Of a stretch of 64,000 nt of DNA, positions 49,140 through 60,455 are shown piece by piece. Where the stretch lies: contig JAOVFP010000005.1 in the NCBI GenBank assembly GCA_025738555.1, forward strand, positions 3,658,001 to 3,722,000, read 5' to 3'. A program made the translations under genes and the position numbers. This stretch comes from Cyathus striatus (Eukaryota; Basidiomycota; Agaricomycetes; Agaricales; Nidulariaceae). The notes below the pieces were generated by a model. It worked only from the letters and a program-made list of their open reading frames with translations, ran no database searches and had not been told where the DNA came from. The stretch's first letter is position 1. Every line of letters starts with the position of its first letter.

Positions 49140-52100
49140 ATGCGAAAACAGCTTGATCCTCGCATACCCATCCTCATTAACAACAATGTTAAGAAAAATC
49201 ATCGTTCATTCATAGTACTAGTTGGTGACAAGGGACGGGATCAGGTAAGTACATTTGGACTATAATGGCGTTTTCGTGATTGCGACAACACTTCGAGTGT
49301 CTAACGTCTTTCCGTGCCGGGTAGATTGTAAACCTTCACTTTCTATTATCTCAAGCCCGAGTTTCTGCACGTCCTAATGTTCTCTGGTGTTACAAGAAGG
49401 ACCTTGGATTTACTAGGCAAGCTTTTCTTCATCTAGTTAGGACCTTATTGACGTTGATGTCTAGCCACCGTATAAAACGCGAGGCAAAAATTAAACGCGA
49501 GGTTAAGAAAGGTATCCGCGAGCCCAACGAAAAAAATCCATTCGAGATTTTTGTTACTGTTACAGATATCCGCTACACGTACGTGATACATCATTCCGTG
49601 AAGTGTTCAAAGTGCTAATGGACTTTCGAGCACAGATATTACAAGGAATCTCACAAAATTCTCGGTAATACGTACGGTATGCTTATCTTGCAGGACTTCG
49701 AGGCTGTCACTCCAAATCTTCTCGCACGGACAATAGAAACCGTGGAAGGTGGGGGATTGGTTGTTCTACTGCTAAAAACGATGACGTCTCTGCGTCAACT
49801 ATACACTATGACCATGGTAGGTGCGAGTCCACGTTTTAGAAGTCTCAATTCTAATTTTCTTCAGGATGTTCATGCCCGCTATCGCACATCCTCGCACGAC
49901 TCCATCACTGCTCGATTTAACGAGCGTTTCATCTTATCTCTTGGTTCTTGCCCCGACTGTCTTGTACTGGATGACGAATTGAACGTTTTGCCCATATCAA
50001 AAGGGAAGGACATTACAGCGATTGAAGATGTCCCTGAAGTTGTGAAAGTCGCAAAAGATGAGCTAAAGGATCTTCAAGAGCAGCTTCAAGATACCAAACC
50101 CGCAGGAGACTTGGTTAAATTGGCGAAGACAATTGACCAAGCCCAGGCGATATTGACTTTCATCGACGCCATTTCGGAAAAGACATTGTCCTCTACAGTA
50201 ACACTTACTGCTGGGCGTGGAAGAGGAAAATCCGCTGCCCTTGGTTTGGCAATGGCAGCTGCTTTAGCTCACGGGTATTCGAACATATTTGTCACGAGTC
50301 CGAGTCCTGAGAACTTAAAGACACTTTTCGATTTTGTTTTTAAAGGGCTTGATGCCCTTGGATACGAGGAGCATTTGGACTACGACATATTACAAAGTAC
50401 AAATCCTGAATTTGGCAATGCAATTGTCCGAGTGAATATCTTCAAGGACCACCGTCAAACAATTCAGGTATGTTAGTTTGGTATGCTATATTGTATACGA
50501 ACCTCATTTTAGCTAGTATATTCAACCTGAAGATGCTCATGTGCTTGGACAAGCTGAACTAGTCATAATCGACGAGGCGGCGGCCATTCCCCTTCCTCTT
50601 GTTCGTAATCTGATTGGACCTTATTTGGTATTCATGGCCTCTACAATAAACGGTTATGAAGGTACTGGGCGTTCGCTCTCCTTGAAACTCATTCAGCAAC
50701 TCCGTGAAGCAACACGGTCATCGTTTACTAAAGACGTTGCCGGATCCAGAGACGCAGACGATTCTGCTCCCGCCGCGTCATCTGCTGCTGTGAAAAAAGA
50801 TAAGAAACCTGGCATGAAGGCGTCTCCGAAAGCACGAACCCTGAGGGAGATCAAATTGGAGACGCCAATACGTTACGCTGCAGGAGATAAGATCGAAAAA
50901 TGGCTAAATAGCCTATTGTGTTTAGATGCCACAGTTGTACCAAAATCAGCATCACAGGGTTGTCCCCATCCTTCCGCTTGCGAGTTGTTTTATGTCAGCC
51001 GCGATACATTGTTTAGTTATCATCCAGCTTCAGAGGTGTTCCTACAACGGATGATGGCTCTATACGTCGCGTCACATTACAAGAATCAGCCAAATGATCT
51101 TCAGCTTATGTCTGACGCTCCCGCACACCATCTATTTGTACTCCTTCCTCCTATCAAGGACGATGAAAGCCACCTTCCGGAGCCACTGGTGGTGCTTCAA
51201 GTTGCACTCGAAGGGAATATTAGCAAGGCCGCCATCCTTGATGGTCTGGGCAGAGGAATGAGAGCTGGTGGTGATATGATTCCTTGGCTGCTCACACAAC
51301 AATTCCAGGAGACTCAGTTTGGCTCATTAAGTGGAGCTCGGGTGGTAAGAATCGCTTGCCATCCCGACTACGCTAATGTAAATACGATCAATACTTCTCA
51401 AATAGCGCTCTTTCTAAGCTTTTTATTTGTAGATGGGTTATGGAAGTCGGGCTCTCCAAGCGCTTAATTCGTTCTACAGTGGAGAATACTTCAGTTTGGA
51501 TGAAAACATACTGCAAGAATCTGAGTATCCCAATCCCGCAGAGATCAGCTCTGTGCGTGCGATTAATATATCTCTTCATTTAATGATTCTCAACAATTTG
51601 TTTTAGTTAACTAATCTGCTGACTGATAAACCGACAGTTCGTGCACCGTCAGCTATGCCACCTCTCCTGCAGCGCTTGTCTGAGAGGAAACCTGAAAGCC
51701 TTGATTACCTTGGGGTGTCGTATGGTTTAACACCACAGCTACTCAGGTAGGCGTCGGAATATATTTTGTTTATATAACTTAGCGATCATCGTTAGATTTT
51801 GGAAGCGTGCTGGCTATGTTCCACTGTACCTTCGACAAACTCAAAGCGAGCTTACCGGAGAGCATACTTGCGTGATGGTCCGCGGGCTGAATAGCTCTAC
51901 AGAAAGCGATCTTCAGTGGTTAGGGGAATTTGCAAAAGGTCAGATTTGGCAGCGTGTGATTTGAGGATGATCTTGACAGATTTCGACAGATTTCCGAAAA
52001 CGCTTCATTTCGCTTTTGTCGTACAAATTCAGAGAGTTTGGAAGCGTAACTGCATTGAGCGTGCTTGAAGCGGCCAACAAAGGAATCAAGGAATCAAGCA

Positions 52101-52997
52101 GCAACGCCGCTTCGAATGGTATATTTTTGTCTTATAGTGAAATTCGGAATGAGTCACTGACTGCTTTATAGAACTGGGTTCAGCCGAGTTAAACATGCTA
52201 TTCACTCCTTTCGATCTGAAACGACTGGAATCGTATTCCAACAACATGCTCGACTACCATGTTATCCTCGACTTACTCCCGCGTGTTGCTTCGCTTTACT
52301 TCCAAAGCAGGCTTGGAGCTGAAGTGAAGTTGACTGCAGTTCAGAGTTCCATTTTACTTGCTCTTGGTTTGCAACGGAAAACGATCGAGGAAGTCGAGGT
52401 ACAGAACTCTCCTCGATATCTTGATACGGTACTCACATCTATTTTATCTGCCAGTTGGAGTTGCAACTGCCGGTTTCGCAGTCCCTTGCCCTTTTCGTTA
52501 AAATAATCAGGAAGATAAGCAAACGGCTTCTTGACGTCCAAAAGGTTGCGATCAGCGAAAACCTCGCGGAACCTTCAACCTCAGTTTCGATGCGTTTGGA
52601 TGGACCTGAAGGAACGGAAGGGTGGAAGCCCGTCAATGCCGGCCTTGAAGAGGAGTTGAACGAAGCCGGGGCCGAGGCCACCTCTGCTCTGCGAGCAAAA
52701 CAGCAAGCAATGATCGACACGCTCGATTTGGAAAAGTGAGTTGGAAGGCTTGCCTCTTGCTGAAATGTGCTTTATGAACATGTACACGAAGATTAACAAT
52801 GTCTTCCTAGGTATGCTATTAATGATGTATCAACGGACTGGAGCGTTGCAAAGGCGCAGGTGACGAACATGACAAAGGGTAAATCTACGGTGGTGAGCAT
52901 AAAGGCGACGGCGCAAAAGCGGAAAGCGGACGATGCGGGAGAGAAGGAGGGCGGAAAGGAAAAGAAGACGCGAAGGGGAAAGAAGGTTAAACGATAG
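49140..52997 (+). CDS. KRE33: RNA cytidine acetyltransferase KRE33/NAT10
   Basis: Nucleolar enzyme that makes N4-acetylcytidine in 18S rRNA and tRNA, essential for small-subunit assembly. Starts MRKQLDPRIPILINNN at 49140. The helicase-like module has the Walker A LTAGRGRGKSAALG (about 50210-50250) and the Walker B-like IIDEAAAIPLPLV (about 50565-50605). The GNAT acetyltransferase segment includes HLFVLLPPIKDDES, GARVVRIACHPDYANMGYGSRAL (acetyl-CoA-binding loop across an intron) and YLGVSYGLTPQLLRFWKRAGY. The C-terminus is a Lys-rich tail ending at 52997. All domains are in order and near full length. Confidence 0.95.
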
Positions 52998-53466
52998 GAA
53001 GCCAATGAACGTGCTTTCATCAGGCGAGCGATCGCAACATCTCCATTGGCTTCATCAATTACGACATGCCATGTACCCAGTGACACTAGCGGTTTATTTA
53101 TTGCAACCTACTTTGGAAATCTGGAATGGAATTCTGTGGTTTGAGTGATGATTTGAAGGGGGTCTTCATGTCACGATAATCATCGATGTACAGTACTACA
53201 GAGCAACACTTACACCTTTACACTGATCGAAATATTTTTGTTGTAGATGAAGATGAACTGAAGGAGATAACCGCCAATATCGATAATGATATGTGTGGGG
53301 TAAGAGGGGGTAAGCGATGGTATAGCGAGACTTGTGACTGATGTTGACTGGTGTGAATCTGATTGGCGCTGCGTCAGTGAATGGTTTGGGGATTGGATGG
53401 ACGGGATCCGAGAAACAACTATAAGTAGTAAGTTTGACATGGGTGGGTCTTCTCAGCTTCTCAGTC
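52998..53466. other. Intergenic region, no gene seen
   Basis: 469 bp between the KRE33 stop and the transporter start. No repeat or coding content recognised. Confidence 0.55.
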
Positions 53467-55813
53467 ATGGCTCCCTATTTCCTGCGAAATCTTGTTCCTC
53501 ACAGGGAGACCCGCGCCCAAGCTCGACCTCTGCTCACCGTTCTCCGTGAATTGACCTGGATCCAGTGGGCTCATTTCTTCTCTGGGTAAGTCATCTCGAT
53601 TTTACCCCGCATCCCCTCTCCCTGCCAAGTTGCCCGTCGACAACCCCGGTCTCCATCATCCTTGGCTATTTCCAAGCCCTTTTATACACACCATTCTCAT
53701 TTTTGCTAATGCTAGACCCTGCGCAGATGGCTTGCTTGGACTTGCGATGCTATTGATTTCTTTTCAGTCTCACTCAGTGTTACGCACCTCCAAACCCAGT
53801 TCAACAGGCCCACATCCGACATTGTGCTAACATTTTTCTTAAACTCATGCTTTGATACTAACACTAAGTACTTCTTTCCCCAGACTACTGCTATTACGCT
53901 TACCTTACTTTTCCGATCTGTTGGTGCAGTATGTCCAGAGTGTATTACCACCAGTGCACATTCTTACCCTTGTTCAGGTTGTTTTCGGCATCATCTCGGA
54001 TCGATATGGAAGGAAATGGCCTTTAGTTGGAAACTTGATTCTTGTAGCAATCCTCGAGCTCGGAGCTGGCTTTGTCCAGACATTTAAGCAATTCCTTGCT
54101 CTTCGCTCTCTATTCGGTATTGGCATGGGTGGTATTTGGGGACTCGCGGCAGCTACTGCTCTCGAAAATCTTCCAGTCGAAGCTCGTGGATTGGCGAGCG
54201 GCGTTGTTCAGCAAGGATACGCCGTTGGATATCTCATCGCAGCCGTTATTAATCTGACCCTCGTAGCAGATGTCTCTGCTGGCTGGCGCAGTCTCTTCTG
54301 GACAGCTTCTGGTATCTCTCTGTTTGCCGCAGTTATCCGATCAATTCTTCCAGAGAGCGAGGTCTTCCTTAGGGCGAAGGCGACAGAGAGAGAGCGAGGA
54401 GCGGATACAACAAAGAAGACCAAGATTTTTATAAGAGAAACAAAGGAGATGTTAAAGCGTCACTGGCTCTTGTGCATATACGCTGTCTTACTCATGACTG
54501 GTAATGATTTCCTAGCAATATTTGTGGTCGATTTCTAACGATTTACTTCGACTAGGTTTCAATTTCCTGTCACATGGATCTCAGGTGTGTCCTTCGTCCA
54601 ACTTTTGTGAATATATCCCTTGAATCTAACTTCATTAAGGATCTATATCCCACATACTTGCAAACCTCCAAGAATTTCTCAGCTCATAATGCCACCGTCG
54701 CAACTATCATTGGAAACTGTGTGAGTAATTTTATCTGACTACAGTAATCCTACCTTCCTGACCTTCTTACCTAGGGTGCTATTGCGTACGTCCATCGGGT
54801 ATTTTGTTAGAAGTGATAGTTAATTTTAGATCAACAATAGGGGCGGTGCAATTGCTGGATGGGTTAGCCAGTACATCGGTCGTCGCTTGACCATTATGTG
54901 GGTCACATTTACTGTCAATCGTCCTTGCGTGCTCTCTATTCTTACTCTTTCTCGTTAGACTGGCGGTTCTGCTTATTGGAGGTATGGCAAAATTACACTA
55001 CTGACATTTCTTTATGTGACCAATGGAATCACAGCATTCATTCCTCTGTGGATTCTTCCATCTTCTTTTGGTGCTCTTGCGGCTGGTGCTTTCTGTATCC
55101 AGTTTGGAGTTCAAGGGGCGTGGGGTGTGGTGAGCCTTTTGCAGGGGACTGTTTTTATGTTCCATCGAGATTAATTTGCGTTTCTCAGATTCCAATCCAG
55201 CTTGCCGAGATGTCCCCACCGGCCTTCCGTGCTACATTCCCCGGCGTTGCTTATCAACTTGGAAACGTACGCCGCTTATTCTACCATTTCGTGTGACGCA
55301 GCGATGGTATTGATAGCATTTTTTTTTTTTCATGTAGATGGTTTCTTCCGCTTCTGCTCAAATTGAAGCTAGTATGTACCTAACTGTACACGTTTATTCT
55401 TTACTAAGTTCTGTACAGCCGGTGGCCGCCACCTAAGAACTACCATCATCGAAGACGGGAAAGTCACCGATGTACCTGATTACGCAACCGTGAGTCTTCG
55501 AAGTACTTACCTCAGCTTTTAACAGGACTTACTCTTTGAATGTAGGTGCAAGGTATACTGATTGGCGTAGTTGCTGCTTTTGTAATCTTTATCACTATTA
55601 TCGGGCCAGAGTATGCTTCATTCCAATGGTAGTCCATTAAAGTGTCTAATTATTTACAATAGGAATCATGGCTCCCACTTTGAGAAGCATAAGACTGCCT
55701 TTGAGGAAGGGGGAGGAAGGGATGAACAAGCGGTTAGAGAAGGCGTTGATACTCCAGATTCAAGGTCAGTTGATAATGAGAAAGGGGAAAAACAGGAGAG
55801 AGAGAATGTTTGA
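53467..55813 (+). CDS. Carboxylic acid transporter of the major facilitator superfamily (JEN1-like)
   Basis: Plasma-membrane proton symporter for lactate/pyruvate-type acids by family. ATG 53467 gives MAPYFLRNLVPHRETRA, then LTVLRELTWIQWAHFFSG and WLAWTCDAIDFFSVSLSV, the first membrane span. MFS signatures follow: FGIISDRYGRKWPLVG, LALRSLFGIGMGGIWG and LPVEARGLASGVVQQGYAVG. Later exons carry GAIAGGAIAGWVSQYIGRR and IPIQLAEMSPPAFRATFPGVAYQLGN, characteristic of the JEN/SHS family. A hydrophilic tail ends at 55813. About nine introns. Substrate is inferred from the family. Confidence 0.9.
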
Positions 55814-55922
55814 GTGGAAAGAATGCGGCCTCTGTATTATTATGCATTTTACGATACGATTACGATCTTTTTTCTTTATAATAAGATAATCACGAAGTGA
55901 AAAATTGGTTCACTTTTTGATT

Positions 55923-55940
55923 GGGGGAGCTTGCTCCCCC
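55923..55940. repeat. GC-rich perfect hairpin
   Basis: GGGGGAGC-TT-GCTCCCCC: an 8-bp perfect stem with a 2-nt loop, at the edge between the transporter 3' flank and the repeat block. It could be a transcript-end hairpin or an element boundary. Confidence 0.85.
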
Positions 55941-56560
55941 TATTTGTCTGCGTTGGCGAGCGAAAATGCATAGTGGCTGTGCATCAACGACCGGATTTTG
56001 CCGCCACGCTCGGATTTATCCGTAAATTCTCAGGTTTGTCCGCTTTGCGTTGTACAATACATTAGTCAGCACTGCGATGGTGCACCGAATGCAAAATGTT
56101 GTCAAATCTTACAGATTAAGTACACTCATTTCCATCGTAAATACATTTCTGCTCATTGTCAATAGTATGATTATTCCCCTCACTTTTATAAGTTTTAATA
56201 AATTTAAATTCCACAATGAGTGCTTTGTACCAACTTATTAAGTACTTTATCTACCCCCACTTCAAATACTATTACTATATTAGAACGAAGCAAGGGCTTT
56301 AGAGTGAAGGTATAAAAAATAAAATAATGCATAGGCCATTAAAATAAGTTAGAACATTAGGACAAAGTAGAAATACTATTTAGTATAAAAATGAAGTAAA
56401 ATTAATCATAAGATGTTGAAGACAAAACCACTAATACAAAGTATATAATAAGTATACTGATTAAATTCTGTTTAATCAAAATTCAAGCAGAAATAGTGGT
56501 AGTTAAAATATAGTAAAACAAGTATGTATAAGGAGAATATAACTAAAAAGTAGCATTACC
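55941..56560. other. AT-rich gene-free DNA
   Basis: Strongly A/T-rich stretch with no coding signal or clear repeat unit; it forms the left part of the 55.8-60.4 kb repeat block. Confidence 0.6.
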
Positions 56561-57027
56561 TTGCTTGCAAGGTTGTCTCATCGGTTAAAATAGGTTGCAC
56601 TTTTCGTTACACACGTGATTATTCTCGCGGTCGCCTATTCCTTCCGCCTGGGCGCTTCTCAAGCACCCAGGTGGCCGGTGTCTGGCTTTCCTCTCGCGAC
56701 CACCATCCTTCCCTCTCCCACCGTATCTATCATTCTCTCAATCCAGTTCTCAATCCAGGTGGAAGAGATATGTGACGAAAGGATGAGAGCCTCGTGTTTC
56801 TGCTACGCGATGTTCGTTGCTGTTTACTCCCAGTGGCGACTTTCATCTCATGACGGAAAATCAGCTGTCAATTTGTGAAAACGAACTTTATGTATTTCTT
56901 GGTCGTTGGTGTTTACTCGGTACGTTCTTACTACTGTATTTTTATCCTTCTCGCACTGGAGGTTCTTAGGTCGAGGAGGAAGTGGGGATTGGATTTCGTT
57001 GCTGCTTTAAACTTTTGGCAGCCTTGC

Positions 57028-57052
57028 CTCTCTCTCTCTCTCTCTCTCTCTC
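57028..57052. repeat. (CT)n microsatellite
   Basis: An uninterrupted CT dinucleotide run of about 12 units within the A-poor block. Confidence 0.95.
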
Positions 57053-58265
57053 GCTGTCTCAGCGTCGATCTGTGCCTCTCCGCCTCTCCCTCTCCTCTGC
57101 CAGTTCAAAGTGGTGCAGCATCTTGTGGTGCGTGTCTACTAGCAGTTTTTTTGTAACATGTCAGTTTTATCAATTCTGTATTCTACTCTTGGTCTGTCCT
57201 CATCGTCCCTGTCAGCGCTGTGGCATTGATACAGTTTTATCGCCCTCGTTTCCTCTACTCCGTTTACCTCCATTGTTTATGACTGCTTACCTATGTTCCT
57301 TTCGTCTCTTGGCTTACTCTGGAAAGAACAGCCACGTATTCACTGTTGTGACCTGCTGGCTCTTGGCTAGCTCAGTGGTACTTACATCTTCTTTGGCACC
57401 TCACTCTTTTCATGTTATCCCCAATCATAGCTGATTGTCGTTGCTGGGCCGATCTACGATTATCGAAAGGCGTTTCGGAAGTGGGGGAAGAGGTATGGGA
57501 AGGTGAAAGTTGTCTTTACTTGCTGGATGGGTATTTTGTGGTTTATTCCACCTTGCGCCCCGATTCTCACCCGTCTGTCACATCCTTTTACCACCTGGAT
57601 TTATTGAGAACGGGCGGGCCCGGGTGTGGTGTCTAGGTCACCCACTCTGGTGTCGAGTGTAACTGTGTCAGGGATTGATTTGGTGTCGTTACTTAAAACT
57701 TTGTGTGTCTTGATTAGACGTGATGTCTACTTCATTGTCATACTGCTGCTCGGTTGGGGGATGAACTTTTGCCTGTATCCTTTGCTTTTATTGTTGCTGA
57801 TAGGTTTTATTATGTTATCAGAATTGTCGCATGTATTCTTGTCTCCAAGTTGAATCTTAGACGTTCTCCCAACGTTCTCTTGCCTATCTTGGGAATTGCG
57901 ACTTGTAATGCCTTGATAAGTTAATGCATTATATGAATTGGACACTCTTGTAGAGTAGTACCCTTAAGCAGACATCGCCGCACTGTTTATTAGTGCAGTA
58001 CTCCTTTATAAATCGAACTAAAATGGTATTAATTTTTTATGTTTTATAAATATTATTTCTTCACACAGTTACCATGCAAGCAAGGTTTCTGTCGACTTTC
58101 AGTCGGCGCTTCCGAGTTCGTCAAGCTTGCCCTTTAGCGTGCGTCGCGAAGCGACGTACGTTGCATGTTACTCACGTGATTTTTCCCATGACCTTCAAAT
58201 AGTAATACCTTTTCAGGATGGTTCTCATCTTAGTTGGTCTCTTGGAGTCTTTGGTTACGTGTTGA

Positions 58266-58454
58266 TGGTTCAGTTCCCACACGTGCCTTTTTCTTGTCCT
58301 TCTTCACCGCACCGCTGGGACACAATATTCGGGCCATTCCTTACGGTCGGGTGGCGCTACGGCTACCGCTCTCGCTGAACACGGAGTCTCTCACTCCGAC
58401 ATTCAACACATTGGCCGCTGGGCCTCCAATTCCTTCGAAATGTACATCCGATAG
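58266..58454 (+). pseudogene. Tyrosine recombinase fragment (C-terminal catalytic part)
   Basis: An open stretch following a stop at 58263-58265. From 58332 it reads GHSLRSGGATATAL, the H-x-x-R box, then EHGVSHSDIQHIGRW, the second conserved His/Trp, then SFEMYIR with the nucleophilic Tyr position, immediately followed by TAG at 58452-58454. The next codons after that stop continue in a family-like way (HPTLIAS), so the stop looks like a nonsense mutation. The N-terminal catalytic Arg region is not readable upstream in this frame. It resembles the recombinases of Crypton and Ngaro/DIRS elements common in agaricomycetes. Inactive. Confidence 0.75.
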
Positions 58455-58759
58455 CACCCCACGCTCATTGCTTCCTTACGCCTCCCCTTTTCTCTTTAGT
58501 TCTTTGGTCCTTTTTTTTCTTATCGCCTTTTTACTTCTCCTTTTTGCTTACATTATTGTCACACCCAACCTCATAACCAAAAAAAAAAAGAAAAAACAAC
58601 TCTAATAATACCGAATAGCTATTTCTTTATTTACCTCGCGTTCTATTCCATTTCACCATCGCTTTGGCGATCTTTTATTTTCTTTCCCACAATTCTTTAC
58701 TTTGTATTTGTATTTTTTGTCTGATGCTCATTCCTCTTGGCGGTGCTGAGACGTCCAAC

Positions 58760-60065
58760 TGGGGATCACCAATCCGGCATGTCACACAAGCGTGACAGTG
58801 ACAGATGCTCATTTTGCATTGTCCCAGTGTAATATCTTTTGCTACATACACCCAATCGCTTTAAAATAACTTGCATAATATGTCATTTAGTAGTATATTT
58901 AATCTTGTGTAATTATATTTTTAGTAGTTTAATACATAGATTTAAAATTGCATAATAGTCCAGCCTCTCTGCCAAAATAGGCATCAAATCAGTAATATTG
59001 TGCCCAGTCTTCATATTTTCACTTTATCCGCTAATCGTAATAACAAAAGTTATATAGTTTAACATATGGAACAAAACTGTTGAGCCAGAATTTTAAGAAA
59101 CCTTCTTTAACCAGTCAATAATGCAAGGTAACACACAAGATCTCCAGGTAAAATTCAAAAAATAAAAATTCGGGCTCAACAGTTCTATTCTAATACTTAA
59201 TCTGAGTACTTTTTATCATTAAAGCTAGCTGTGAAAGTGAGATTCTGATGAGTGGCCGTAGATACAAGTTTTGCCCTGCTAAATAGCGTGAGAAACTAGC
59301 ATAATATACACTCAAATTGTACTATAAACCGTCATTAGACAGCCATTCTCTTCTTAATAATTATTCTGACTCCATACTGTTATTAATATGTTGTAGCTGA
59401 GCACTTTATATCACTATCACTAGTCAAAATAATAAGTTTCCATGAAGCAATTGATGTTGCAATTTCGCTGTATCAAAGAGCGTGGGAAATTAACACGGTA
59501 CACTTGGAAATACCACATATACACCACTTAAACACTACCTCCAAGTGATAACTTGGCGGAAATTCATAAAATAAGCTTTATTACACTACATTTGAACTAC
59601 TGTTTATGATTATAAAAATAATTTAACCAGATATAGTAAAATATCTCTTTAGTTCTTCAATTCAGCAATATTTTAGCCATATAATCACTAGATCATCACA
59701 GAGCATATCATAAAATTCATTTTATAGCAGTGTTAAGAACATAAGATTATAAAAACATGTTATATATGTAAAAATATATCATATGATATGTATATCCCAA
59801 TGCTTAGGCCCTTCTAAATGACAACTTTCAGCCTGTGACAAAGTTGTGACAAGAAAGGAATATGTATTTAAGCATTTATATTTATAATTTAGGCATAGTA
59901 CATATATTGAAAGACTTATAATAGATGAAATATCATTATTACACAGAAAGAATAAAGAGGGACACTCAGAATTTCACTTCACTGCGTCAGTTTTATCCTG
60001 GGACAAGATTTTGGTCACACTGTGTGACGTCACGCTAAACACCATATAGGGATTGGTGACCCCCA
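58760..60065. mobile_element. Second non-autonomous inverted-repeat element related to the 21.5-23.0 kb one
   Basis: About 1.3 kb of AT-rich non-coding DNA bounded by TGGGGATCACCAATCC on the left and the reverse complement of TGGGGGTCACCAATCC on the right. GTCCAAC (58753-58759) recurs just outside the right end (60066-60072), a 7-bp flanking duplication that may have been 8 bp before loss of a T. Subterminal TGTCAC/GTGACA motifs lie next to both ends (about 58780-58805 and 60013-60032). The terminal sequence resembles that of the element at 21508-23024, so the two belong to one or closely related families. No transposase. Confidence 0.8.
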
Positions 60066-60455
60066 GTCCAACCTTCGTAAGCAGTGGGCGCCTCCCCACA
60101 GCTACACCTACCATCTCTTCTCATACGAGTGTCCGATTGGTGTTTCCAGCTTGGCTCTTTTTGGCAAGCAAGGTTTCTGCTGACGCAGTCAGCAATTCCC
60201 ATCATCTCTATTGCTCTCTGCTGCCAAATTCAAACTCAAACCTAAGATAAACTTCAAGAAATTGGTCGCGATATAATTTAGTAAGTACATTCCAACAATA
60301 CTCCTAACACATTATATTGTCGGATCAAGTTGGTTCACATTATTCAGTGCAATCAGTTGAAATACTAGTAAGTTGATAAAATCATTGTAAAACTCGAGAG
60401 GCAAAAATATGACAAAATTCTGAAGATATTACCCACTATCACATAAAGCGCAGCA
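60066..60455. other. Repeat-block edge and POT1 3' flank
   Basis: 390 bp. It includes the second copy of the CAAGCAAGGTTTCTG motif (60165-60179) and the downstream flank of POT1. No gene recognised. Confidence 0.6.

Larger units (their letters stand above)
56561..58620 (+). mobile_element. Decayed element of biased composition with tyrosine-recombinase remnant
   Basis: About 2 kb that is markedly poor in A on the plus strand (rich in C, T and G), unlike the AT-rich DNA on both sides, ending in an A-rich tract (58580-58597). It carries a (CT)n run and, near its end, the C-terminal part of a tyrosine recombinase in frame (58266-58454). A short motif CAAGCAAGGTTTCTG followed by a GAC...GTC-type palindrome occurs at 58077 and again at 60165, so related repeat ends occur here. 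This suggests a Crypton-like or other tyrosine-recombinase element too degraded to delimit. Confidence 0.5.

Noticed and set aside
55923..55940. GGGGGAGC/GCTCCCCC hairpin as a bacterial-type terminator
   Set aside because: Eukaryotic context and no T-run; it is kept only as a hairpin of unknown role.
57028..57052. (CT)n run as a splice polypyrimidine tract
   Set aside because: No exon follows; it lies in a gene-free biased block.
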